A DNA stretch of 36,322 bases from Bacillota bacterium (lineage in GTDB: Bacteria > Bacillota_I > Bacilli_A > Izemoplasmatales > UBA1188), in the NCBI GenBank assembly GCA_023410715.1, contig JAEYPN010000010.1:1-36322 (forward strand). The letters run 5' to 3'. The translations under genes and the position numbers were made by a program. A model generated the notes under the pieces. The model was given only the letters and a program-made list of their open reading frames with translations. It was not told where the DNA came from and ran no database searches. Below, piece by piece: positions 9,164 through 16,736 of this stretch (its first letter is position 1; every line of letters begins with the position of its first letter).

Positions 9164-9958
9164 ATGTCAATGGATATTAATTTAGAAAATCAAACAGCGG
9201 TAGTCTTTGGGGCTGGCCGTGGAATTGGGAAAGCTATTGCAGAAGAGCTTGCTAAAGCAGGTGCGGTTGTGTATGTAGCTGACTTAATCTTAGAGAACTG
9301 TCTTTTAGTTAAAAACGAACTAACAAGCAAAGGTTATAAAGCTTTAGCTTGTCAGGTTGATGTTAGTGACTATAATCAAGTAGAAGGTATTTTAAAGACG
9401 GCAGAAAGAGAAACTGGAAAATTAGATATTGTTGTAAATAATGCTGGAATTGTCTCATTAACACCATTTTTAGATACAACCACCGAAGAATTTCAAAAAC
9501 TAATAAATATTAATTTAATCGGTGTAAACAACGGCCTTCAATCAGCCATTAAAATTATGAAAAAATATGGACACGGAAAAATTGTTAGTACTTCTTCTTT
9601 TTCTGGCCGTCACGCTCTTCAAGCTGGTTTTGCCCATTATGGAACGACCAAAGCTGGAGTCATTTACTTAACTCAAGCAGGAGCTTATGCCGGAGCAGAT
9701 TACTGTATTAATGTCAATGCTGTCTGTCCTGGAATAATTAGAACTCCAATGTGGGAAAAAATTTTAGATAATTATGTTGCTCAAGGTAAGGACCGGGAAG
9801 AAGCTTGGCAAGAATCACTTAAGAATTTCATTCCCTTGGCTCTAGGCGATCAAAAACCTGAAGATATCGCTTATGCTGTTTTATTTTTATGCTCAAAATA
9901 CGCTGATCACATTACTGGTCAATCATTAAATGTTGATGGCGGAGCCGCAATGAATTAG
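9164..9958 (+). CDS. Short-chain dehydrogenase/reductase (SDR)
   Basis: A 264-residue classical SDR with a Rossmann fold. The cofactor motif is GAGRGIG (16-22), slightly divergent from TGxxxGIG. NNAG lies at 92-95, the catalytic serine near 144-145, and the YxxxK pair is Tyr159 and Lys163. The tail SLNVDGGAAMN is typical. It reduces or oxidises a small alcohol or ketone with NAD(P)H; the overall type (acetoin/butanediol or sugar-alcohol dehydrogenases) cannot be narrowed. A perfect AGGAGG site precedes the ATG. The stop lies one base from the end of the convergent LysR gene. Confidence 0.85.
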   Translation: MSMDINLENQTAVVFGAGRGIGKAIAEELAKAGAVVYVADLILENCLLVKNELTSKGYKALACQVDVSDYNQVEGILKTAERETGKLDIVVNNAGIVSLTPFLDTTTEEFQKLININLIGVNNGLQSAIKIMKKYGHGKIVSTSSFSGRHALQAGFAHYGTTKAGVIYLTQAGAYAGADYCINVNAVCPGIIRTPMWEKILDNYVAQGKDREEAWQESLKNFIPLALGDQKPEDIAYAVLFLCSKYADHITGQSLNVDGGAAMN

Positions 9959-9959
9959 A

Positions 9960-10829
9960 TTATTTTAGTTCATTAAAAGAGTAATTTTTAATAAAAGATA
10001 TTAAGGATAACTCATCACTACTTAATAACTTATTATTTTTATATACTAAAGATATTTGTCTTATTAAATCTACATTTTTAATTTTAATGATCTTTAGTTC
10101 ATTATTTAATTCATTATAAATCAAACTAGGTAAAATGGCGATTCCATACCCTTTTTTGGCAAACTCTAAAAGCGATAAATTTGACATTGATTCGACTTTA
10201 GGTTTAATAATAATATTTCTTGATTTAATTAGGTTATCAAAAGTATTTCTGACACCAGTTCCACTATTTCTTAATAATAGAGGGTACTGGATTAAATCTT
10301 CAACTTTAATTTCGCTTGGCACAGGATAATTTTTACTTGCCACTAAAATTAAACTATCTTTTGTTAAATTTATGACTGTTAATCTTGAATCAATATCGTT
10401 TGTTTCAATTAAACCTAAATCTAAGTTTCCAGATAAAACAAGCTCAATAATTTTATCGGACGGAGCAATACTAAAAGTAATGTTATCTTTATTTTCATAA
10501 TCTTTTAGCATACTTGGCAATAATTTTTCACCAATAGAAAGTGATGTTCCTAACTTAACTATCACTTTTTTTGCTTTATTATAAGCTAGGTTTTCAAACT
10601 CCTCAAAGTTATTAATAATACTATTTGCGTATTGTAATAATTCTTTACCATGCTCAGTTAATTTTATTCTTTGTTTTGCTCTATCAAAAAGCTTAACTTG
10701 ATAATTTTCCTCAAGTTGTGCTATGGCTAAACTTACAGCTGGTTGAGTCATAAAAAGCTCTTCTGCTGCCCGAGTGATATTTTCATGCTTTGCAACAGAT
10801 AAAAATATTTTTAAATGCTTTAACGTCAT
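9960..10829 (-). CDS. LysR family transcriptional regulator
   Basis: A 289-residue regulator: N-terminal winged helix-turn-helix (KHLKIFLSVAKHENITRAAEELFMTQPAVSLAIAQLEE, split here by description) followed by a periplasmic-binding-type effector domain from about residue 90. I place the start at the ATG at 10829 (MTLKHL), because GAGGT lies 6 nt upstream and family proteins begin there; a reading frame continues 23 codons further upstream without a ribosome site. It is divergent from the ChrA pair across 122 bp, the usual arrangement for a LysR protein controlling its neighbour. Two TAATATTA palindromes in between are candidate operators. The co-inducer is unknown. Confidence 0.9.
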   Translation of the reverse strand: MTLKHLKIFLSVAKHENITRAAEELFMTQPAVSLAIAQLEENYQVKLFDRAKQRIKLTEHGKELLQYANSIINNFEEFENLAYNKAKKVIVKLGTSLSIGEKLLPSMLKDYENKDNITFSIAPSDKIIELVLSGNLDLGLIETNDIDSRLTVINLTKDSLILVASKNYPVPSEIKVEDLIQYPLLLRNSGTGVRNTFDNLIKSRNIIIKPKVESMSNLSLLEFAKKGYGIAILPSLIYNELNNELKIIKIKNVDLIRQISLVYKNNKLLSSDELSLISFIKNYSFNELK

Positions 10830-10862
10830 ATATTTTACCTCATATTGTTTTTGATATAATCT

Positions 10863-10890
10863 TAATATTATTATATTATTTTTAATATTA
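10863..10890. promoter_or_regulatory. Paired TAATATTA palindromes, candidate LysR operator
   Basis: Two identical 8-bp palindromes TAATATTA at 10863-10870 and 10883-10890 sit exactly 20 bp apart, so on the same DNA face, between the divergent LysR and ChrA genes. A TATAAT-like box for the ChrA operon follows near 10902-10908. Role in regulation is inferred from position and spacing. Confidence 0.45.
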
Positions 10891-10951
10891 TTAAACAAGT
10901 TATATAATATAGATAATGCTTTTATTTAAAAAAATAAAAGGGGGGCTTTTT

Positions 10952-11515
10952 ATGTTTGAATTATTTAGTACGTTTTTTAAATTAGGTTTATTCACCTTTG
11001 GTGGCGGATATGCGATGATTCCACAAATAAGAGAAATTATTGTCTTAAAGAAAAAATGGATGACAGAAGATGAAATGCTTGAAATTATCGCAATTGCTGA
11101 ATCAACACCAGGACCAATTGCCATTAATATGGCGACATATATTGGCTATAAACAGAAAAAATTCTTAGGGAGCTTATTTGCAACTCTTGGAGTTGTTTTA
11201 CCTTCATTAATTATAATCTACATAATTTCTTTATTTTTAGATGCTTTTATGGCTAATATTTATGTTATGTACGCGTTTATAGGTATTAAATGTGCTGTCG
11301 CTTTTTTAATTTTAAAAGCGGGCATTAATATGATTCATAAAATGAAAAAAAATTTATTTTCGCTTATATCTCTTAGTTTGGTTATTATCTTAATGATATT
11401 ATTTGAATTATTTAGCATCTCTTTTTCTTCTATATACTTTATTATTATTGGTGGAATTTTGGGAATATTTATTTTTTCACTAAAAAACAAAGAGAGTAAG
11501 GAGGAAGCAAAATGA
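10952..11515 (+). CDS. Half-size chromate transporter (CHR domain), first subunit
   Basis: A 187-residue membrane protein with one CHR domain. It has the hallmark FKLGLFTFGGGYAMIPQI near the N-terminus and ESTPGPIAINMATYIGY at about 50-67, then several hydrophobic helices. The start is ATG 10952, behind a strong AAGGGGGG ribosome site; an in-frame ATG-like start 36 nt upstream lacks one. It overlaps the second half-size gene as ATGA, the usual arrangement of paired short-CHR genes that work as an inside-out heterodimer. Characterised members export chromate, but many relatives are uncharacterised and may move other anions. The divergent LysR gene is its likely regulator. Confidence 0.88.
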   Translation: MFELFSTFFKLGLFTFGGGYAMIPQIREIIVLKKKWMTEDEMLEIIAIAESTPGPIAINMATYIGYKQKKFLGSLFATLGVVLPSLIIIYIISLFLDAFMANIYVMYAFIGIKCAVAFLILKAGINMIHKMKKNLFSLISLSLVIILMILFELFSISFSSIYFIIIGGILGIFIFSLKNKESKEEAK

Positions 11516-12081
11516 TTTACTTAAAACTATTTTTAGAATTTTTTAAAATTGGTTTATTCACCTTTGGTGGTGGATATGCCATGATACCTTTAATTAAAGA
11601 GGTTGTTTTAAAATATAACTGGCTTACCGAATCATCTTTTTATGACTTTATTGGTGTTTGTGAATCAACACCAGGACCAATTGCGATTAATATGGCAACT
11701 TACATTGGTTCTCTTCAAGCAGGGTTACTTGGCTCTGTACTTGCGACAATTGGTGTAGTTTTACCTTCGTTTATAATTATTTTATTAATTGCTTCTATCA
11801 TGAAAAAGGCTCTAAAAAATAAATATGTTCAGTTTTTTTTATCGGGAATTAAACCCATAATTCTAGGGCTTATTTTTTCTACAGGTTTAATTTTATTGGC
11901 TAAATCAATTGGTTATACCAGTCTTGATTCATTTAGTTTAGATTACAGATCATTAATTATTTTTTCAATAATACTTCTATCATACTTTTTTATTAAATTG
12001 ACATTTAAGAAAAAAATGAGCACCATTTCAATAATAGTGTATAGCGCTTTAATTGGAATTGTTGTTTGTGTTATAGTATAG
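11512..12081 (+). CDS. Half-size chromate transporter (CHR domain), second subunit
   Basis: A 189-residue partner of the preceding protein, sharing FKIGLFTFGGGYAMIPLI and ESTPGPIAINMATYIGS. It is clearly a paralogue, so the pair arose by duplication or by splitting of a two-domain ChrA. About six membrane segments are visible. Translation is coupled to the upstream gene through the 4-nt overlap. A strong terminator hairpin follows 15 bp after the stop. Function as an anion/chromate transporter holds only as a family-level prediction. Confidence 0.88.
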   Translation: MIYLKLFLEFFKIGLFTFGGGYAMIPLIKEVVLKYNWLTESSFYDFIGVCESTPGPIAINMATYIGSLQAGLLGSVLATIGVVLPSFIIILLIASIMKKALKNKYVQFFLSGIKPIILGLIFSTGLILLAKSIGYTSLDSFSLDYRSLIIFSIILLSYFFIKLTFKKKMSTISIIVYSALIGIVVCVIV

Positions 12082-12095
12082 ATAAAATACAAAAT

Positions 12096-12140
12096 AAAAG
12101 AGCTACTATAATTTAAACCAAATTATTTGTAGCTCTTTTT
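12096..12140 (+). terminator. Terminator of the ChrA operon
   Basis: AAAAGAGCTAC (12096-12106) pairs perfectly with GTAGCTCTTTT (12129-12139), followed by T residues. It may also act on the convergent nrdI transcript, since the A run gives a T tail on the other strand. Confidence 0.85.
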
Positions 12141-12175
12141 AAATTAAATTTAACGATAAATATAAGTTAAATTTA

Positions 12176-12532
12176 TTAATTATTTAATGCTTTATTTATT
12201 AATTCAACTATAGAATCATCACCTGCTGAATTAAATCTAGCAACAACTTCAACATTTTTCATTTTTAAGATTTCATCAGCTGCACCACAGAATGTATTAG
12301 CGTGTCTAGCCATATTTCCAGATACTGCAATTTTTTTCAAACCAACTAAATTATTTCTTAAAAAATCTTCTACTACTTGTGGAATTTCACCAGCACCATC
12401 AGTATAAGTAATTAAAAGGTAATCTTCATTAACCCTTTCATCACCTGTTTCAATTTCTAATACGTCATTATATCCAATTTTATCTACTAACTTTTGAACA
12501 TTTCCTGTTCTTGTTGCATAAACTAATTTCAT
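12176..12532 (-). CDS. nrdI: NrdI flavodoxin-like protein
   Basis: A 118-residue NrdI, the flavodoxin that activates the dimanganese class Ib ribonucleotide reductase subunit NrdF. Visible features are the FMN phosphate loop ATRTGNV near the N-terminus, the GAGEIPQVVEDFL segment and the AVSGNMARHANTFCGAADEI block that binds the isoalloxazine side, all in the family's order and length. AAGGAG lies 7 nt upstream of the ATG. nrdE and nrdF are not adjacent, so the gene is detached from the reductase operon, as in some other Firmicutes and Mollicutes. Confidence 0.9.
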   Translation of the reverse strand: MKLVYATRTGNVQKLVDKIGYNDVLEIETGDERVNEDYLLITYTDGAGEIPQVVEDFLRNNLVGLKKIAVSGNMARHANTFCGAADEILKMKNVEVVARFNSAGDDSIVELINKALNN

Positions 12533-12608
12533 AAAACCACTCCTTATAATTTTTTATTCATTGTACCATATTATTCTTTATATTACCAAAGATTTGCACC
12601 TAAATTTA

Positions 12609-13478
12609 TTATGCGAAAATTGCCATTGCCAATGTTCCTAAAACAATTAATAACAAGCCAATAGCAGCTTTCTTTTTAAGTTTTTCTTTAAAGACAATTA
12701 TAGAAAAGAAAATTGCGACTAAAATACTTAATTTATCAATTGGCACAACCACGCTAATTTCACCATTTTGAATAGCATAGTAATAACATAACCATGATGC
12801 TCCTGTAGCTAATCCTGATAAGATTATAAATAAAAGTTCCTTTTTATCAATTGATTTAATTTGTTTTTGTTTGTTTTTACCAAAAACAATAATCCATGCC
12901 ATTACAAGTACTACTCCGGTACGAATTGCAGTTCCGAGATTTGATTCAACTCCACTAATACCAACTTTAGCCAAAATTGATGTTAAAGCTGCAAAAATAG
13001 CTGAAAGTATCGCATAAATAAACCAGCCTTTTTCTTTTTTATTTTCTTTAACATCCTTCTTTTCAATCATTAAAAATGTCCCAATGCCAATTAAAACAAC
13101 CCCAATAAGTTTTACTAACAAATTATTATTTTCCTTAAAAATAATGATGGCAAGTAACACAGTAAGTATTGTGCTTGATTTATCAATGGGGATAACTTTA
13201 TTAATATTCGCCATTGATAACGCCTTAAAATAACAAATCCAAGAGCTACCAGTCGCAATTCCAGATAAAATTAAAAATATAATTGATTTTGTTTCAATTT
13301 CACCAATTGTACTTGCTGAGTCAACAAGAAAGACCATAATCCAAGAAAAAATTAATACAACAATTGTCCTTAAAGCTGTTGCTAAATCCGAATCAGTTTT
13401 TTTAATTCCGCATTTAGCAAGTATTGATGTTAGTCCTGCAAAAAAGGCAGAAAAACAAGCCATTAAAATCCATAACAT
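12609..13478 (-). CDS. EamA/DMT family permease
   Basis: A 289-residue membrane protein made of two homologous EamA halves (about 1-140 and 150-289), ten predicted helices in total. The duplication is plain: FFAGLTSILAKCGIKKTDSDLATALRT in the first half matches IFAALTSILAKVGISGVESNLGTAIRT in the second (quoted in pieces below 20 in the family motif sense: SILAKxGI and GTAIRT). SGxATGxSWxCYxxA also recurs in both. The family exports or imports amino acids, nucleotides or other metabolites; the substrate cannot be told. GGAGG precedes the ATG. It lies 76 bp upstream of nrdI on the same strand, possibly co-transcribed. Confidence 0.85.
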   Translation of the reverse strand: MLWILMACFSAFFAGLTSILAKCGIKKTDSDLATALRTIVVLIFSWIMVFLVDSASTIGEIETKSIIFLILSGIATGSSWICYFKALSMANINKVIPIDKSSTILTVLLAIIIFKENNNLLVKLIGVVLIGIGTFLMIEKKDVKENKKEKGWFIYAILSAIFAALTSILAKVGISGVESNLGTAIRTGVVLVMAWIIVFGKNKQKQIKSIDKKELLFIILSGLATGASWLCYYYAIQNGEISVVVPIDKLSILVAIFFSIIVFKEKLKKKAAIGLLLIVLGTLAMAIFA

Positions 13479-13583
13479 AATAAGATCCTCCTATAGATTA
13501 GCTTTTAATACTATCTCTTCAATTATAACATTTTCAAACATAACCGTATATCTTTTCTTAATTTTTAATGAGTGGCAAGATAA

Positions 13584-13614
13584 AGTAAAAAAAGGTCTGA
13601 TAATTCAAACCTTT
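13584..13614 (-). terminator. Orphan minus-strand terminator
   Basis: AAAGGT (13591-13596) pairs with ACCTTT (13609-13614), with inner TGA/TCA pairing, and seven A residues at 13584-13590 become a T run on the minus strand. No minus-strand gene ends just upstream. The nearest is the PP-loop gene whose stop lies about 1 kb away, on the far side of the plus-strand flavodoxin gene. Confidence 0.65.
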
Positions 13615-13853
13615 ATATAGGTGGTAAAAAAGTATTTTATTATAATTTACTTACTAATTATGTTTGTATATGAATTCTATACATATTTCATGCTTTTCAA
13701 TATCTGTATTTAAAAATTTTTCATTACAGCTTTGTGTTTTTAGAATTAAATAACAATAAATACCCTTATAAAAAATTTTACAATTCTAAACAGTTTTATC
13801 CTAATTTATTTATTTCTGTACTTGTGGGTAAAAAACAACTTTTAAACTTGTCT

Positions 13854-13882
13854 TTGCGCTATAAATAAAGAAATGCTATAAT
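13854..13882 (+). promoter_or_regulatory. Promoter of the flavodoxin-ferredoxin gene
   Basis: TTGCGC (13854-13859) and TATAAT (13877-13882) with a 17-bp spacer, 20 bp upstream of the ATG. An AGGGG-type ribosome site lies between. Confidence 0.65.
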
Positions 13883-13902
13883 TAAAGAAAAGGGGTGAAA
13901 AG

Positions 13903-14634
13903 ATGGAAATAATTAGTGTTTATTTTTCTACTGGTGGCGAAAGCGAAAAAGTAGCTTTATATTATAAAAGAAAACTTCTTTGCTCCTTATATGATTTAAC
14001 TTCTAAAATATCGCGTGAGCAATTTGATTTTGACAAACACTATGATTTAATTATTTTATCCTTTCCTGTATTCTCACAAAATATCCCTAATCCCCTTAAA
14101 AACATCTTATCAAAATTAAATGCTTCTTATTTTATCATTAACATAACTTATGGAAAGATGTCCTTTGGAAACTCTTTAAAGAACGCTGAAAAACTACTAA
14201 AAGGAAAAATTATTGGCGCAAGCTTAATTCCTGCCAAACATACCTATTTAAATATGCCTAGTATTACACCTAATGATTTAAATCCTTTAGATCAAATAAT
14301 CTCCTTGATTCCTTTAAAACAAGATATTACTATACCAAAATTTTACAGACACCCTTTAGCTAACTTTTTTCCAACCATAAGAAGCCAAATGGGAATCAAA
14401 ATATCTAAAATCTCTAATTGTGAAAACTGTAATCTTTGTATGATAAATTGTCCAACAGGTAGTATTTTATATGGAAAAATTAAAGGTCATAAGTGCATTC
14501 GCTGCTTAAAATGTGTTAATGTTTGCCCAAATAAAGTTTTACAGTCTAAAATGAGTAATATACTAAAATATTACTTAAGAAAAAAGCGAGATAATCGTTT
14601 ATTAATCTTTACTTCTTTAAGTAATCCTTCATAA
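13903..14634 (+). CDS. EFR1-type flavodoxin-ferredoxin fusion
   Basis: A 243-residue cytosolic electron-transfer protein. Residues about 1-140 form a flavodoxin-like domain (YFSTGGESEKVALYY, then IILSFPVFSQNIPNPL). Residues about 165-210 carry two 4Fe-4S motifs, CENCNLCMINCP and CIRCLKCVNVCP, each a complete CxxCxxCxxxCP. This domain order is that of the EFR1 family. The partner is unknown. The 3' end overlaps the convergent PP-loop gene by 26 bp, with no terminator between, so the two transcripts must overlap. A consensus promoter precedes it. Confidence 0.88.
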   Translation: MEIISVYFSTGGESEKVALYYKRKLLCSLYDLTSKISREQFDFDKHYDLIILSFPVFSQNIPNPLKNILSKLNASYFIINITYGKMSFGNSLKNAEKLLKGKIIGASLIPAKHTYLNMPSITPNDLNPLDQIISLIPLKQDITIPKFYRHPLANFFPTIRSQMGIKISKISNCENCNLCMINCPTGSILYGKIKGHKCIRCLKCVNVCPNKVLQSKMSNILKYYLRKKRDNRLLIFTSLSNPS

Positions 14635-15994
14635 TTTTACATTCAGGAACTTCTTTTAAACTAAAGCCCATCGCTTCTTTTAATTCTTTGATTGCGTTTT
14701 CTTTAGATATATGCTTCTTTTGACTAGCTAAAGACATTTCTAAAGCTGAGAAAGGAATTATTGTGCTTCGCATATGATAAAAGCGCTGAAATTGGGAATA
14801 TTCCTTACATTTTTCAATGTTACAACTGGAATGTAATCCTTTAATCTTTTCGCTTGGGCCAACCCAACCAACTTCATTTATAATGATTTCTTTTACTTGT
14901 TGCCAATCATAATGTCCACCGCAAATATCGTTAAAGTCAATTTGAATAAAGGCTGGAATATTACCTGTTCTTGAAGAGCGACGAATACTTCTTTTTAGTG
15001 GTTTAAGCAAATGTTCTACTTCATGAATACTCTTTATAATATTAGCTAAAAGTTCATTCTTATAGTTTCCTAGTTTTGTTAATAATGAATTACCATAAGC
15101 AAGTTGTTTCATCATAGCCATTGTTTGAAATTGGCCAGGTTTATATGGCGGTCTAATGGTTATAACTCGACCTACATTTATTAAAATGTTAAGAAACTTA
15201 TTTGATGCAAATTGGTAAGAAATTTTTGGTGCCATATGATTATAATACAAACCTATAAGTTGTACTGGTTCATTACCAACAACAAAAAAAGGAACTTTGT
15301 TTTCTACTAAGTCAGGATAGAATAATACATAGGCTAACGATGGACAGGCACAAGTATTTTCGTTTAACTCATATAAACGGTTGTATACCTTTTGCAAGTC
15401 CTGATCGCTCATCTTTCTTGTAATAAATTCAACATTAGATAGCTTCTTTTTGGCATTTTCAATGCTTTGTTTAGCCGATTCTGATATATATGGAATTTCC
15501 CATGTTAGCGCTAAAACACGCAAATTTAATACCTTAGATAAATAATATAATAAATAGCTTGAATCTTTTCCACCAGTATAAAATAAAGCAATGTCAAAGC
15601 GCGTTTTTTTATTTTTGTCTACCCGATTAATGACAGGTATTACACTTTTAAAGTTTTCTATAACATCTTTTGTTTGACACATTGGACATAGTCCATCTTT
15701 AAACTCTAGACCTGGAATCATAAAATCATTTGAAACACAACTTTTACAAAATGTTGCCTCCTCAAATGATTCTGGAACATGCTTTTTATTATTTTCTAAA
15801 ACAACTTGCTCATCAAGTAAATTACTAAGAATAATTTTTTCTTCTTTCGTTAATTCTTTTGGAAGCAAATTAATAATATCTACTTGTTTTTTATTTACCC
15901 TTACTTTGTTTTTGAACAAGTTTTCTCTATTTCGTAATCCATAATAAACTAATGCATTTTCCTCTAACTTCCATCTTGATTGTAAAACATACAC
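14609..15994 (-). CDS. PP-loop ATPase, N-acetyl sugar amidotransferase-like
   Basis: A protein of 461 residues. An N-terminal region of about 80 residues is followed by a zinc-ribbon-like CKSC...CPMC (cysteines near 83, 86, 103, 106) whose pattern (CxxCV...PGLEF...GLCPMC) matches WbpG/PseA-type sugar amidotransferases. The adenylation P-loop TGGKDSS is at about 140-146. The family adenylates a carbonyl or carboxyl group and replaces it with an amine, or transfers sulfur. I start at GTG 15994: the in-frame ATG 18 nt upstream lies within the GGAGGGG ribosome site itself. No glutaminase (HisH-like) partner or sugar-pathway gene is present in the window, so the true substrate is open. It converges on the flavodoxin-ferredoxin gene. 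Confidence 0.75.
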   Translation of the reverse strand: MYVLQSRWKLEENALVYYGLRNRENLFKNKVRVNKKQVDIINLLPKELTKEEKIILSNLLDEQVVLENNKKHVPESFEEATFCKSCVSNDFMIPGLEFKDGLCPMCQTKDVIENFKSVIPVINRVDKNKKTRFDIALFYTGGKDSSYLLYYLSKVLNLRVLALTWEIPYISESAKQSIENAKKKLSNVEFITRKMSDQDLQKVYNRLYELNENTCACPSLAYVLFYPDLVENKVPFFVVGNEPVQLIGLYYNHMAPKISYQFASNKFLNILINVGRVITIRPPYKPGQFQTMAMMKQLAYGNSLLTKLGNYKNELLANIIKSIHEVEHLLKPLKRSIRRSSRTGNIPAFIQIDFNDICGGHYDWQQVKEIIINEVGWVGPSEKIKGLHSSCNIEKCKEYSQFQRFYHMRSTIIPFSALEMSLASQKKHISKENAIKELKEAMGFSLKEVPECKIMKDYLKK

Positions 15995-16012
15995 AAAAAA
16001 CCACCCCTCCAT

Positions 16013-16736
16013 TTTTATTGTTTTTTCATTTATTAAGTCATAATAAACAGATTAAATAAAAAGTATAGTATAAAAAATCAGCTATTATTGTCTATGTATT
16101 TAATCTAATTAAATCAGCTTCCATTTCTTTGTAACATTCATAAATACTTAAAATTTTTTATAAGTACTAACTCCTTTAACAAATATAATAGCATCTAAAT
16201 AAATTTAACTTTTAGAGTTTCTTCATCTAGATTTATTTTTAAAATATTGCAATTTTTGGGATAGATTTGTCATTTATCATCTTTAAGTATTTGATCATTC
16301 ATACGCAAATAAAACACAATATTTCCTTCAATGCGTTGACCTACAGTTAAAATAAGAAAATTATAAACGCACCTAATATTATGCTAAATTTTTTTACTAT
16401 TTCCCCTCGACTTTCAATAGTAAAATAATTTTTAAATAAATTAAAATGCAGAAAAGAGACCCAATCCATAAAATTATTGTGTCACATAAAATAAATGTAT
16501 AGCATATATTTCTTATACATGATTTTATAATAAAATTTTTAAAAAGTCTATAAGGAATAAAAAAAACATTTTACAATTGGATAATACAACTATAAAATGT
16601 AAAATTTGTCTATGTAGCAATAAAATATTATTTAAATAAAGTAGAGGTACATTTAAAATAAAATGAATAATTACTATAGAAACCAAGGCTATAAGAATAC
16701 AAAAAACTATATAGTTGGCTTATAAATTACATTATT
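16013..16736. other. Gene-poor region of about 720 bp
   Basis: No intact gene. The left half holds a decayed minus-strand reading frame (listed separately). The right half is extremely AT-rich, with an 8-bp inverted repeat ATTTTACA/TGTAAAAT near 16567-16605 and nothing else I can support. Confidence 0.6.
16100..16380 (-). pseudogene. Decayed unidentified coding remnant
   Basis: On the minus strand three frames in succession encode protein-like text interrupted by stops and shifts: GQRIEGNIVFYLRMNDQILK, then INLDEETLKVKF, then IYLDAIIFVKGVSTYKK, then LSIYECYKEMEADLIRLNT. The composition (charged, alternating, ordinary residues) is unlike random AT-rich DNA. I do not recognise the family. At least one in-frame TGA and two frameshifts separate the pieces. 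Confidence 0.4.

Larger units (their letters stand above)
13479..13902. other. Intergenic region with minus-strand terminator
   Basis: About 420 bp between divergent genes. It contains a hairpin at 13591-13614 and the promoter of the flavodoxin-ferredoxin gene near its right end. No reading frame of good composition is visible. Confidence 0.5.

Noticed and set aside
10135..10329. Plus-strand open frame inside the LysR gene
   Set aside because: Antisense to a well-supported gene, no ribosome site and no family similarity.
10900..11124. Minus-strand open frame opposite the first ChrA gene
   Set aside because: Shadow of the CHR coding frame; low-complexity text and no start signal.
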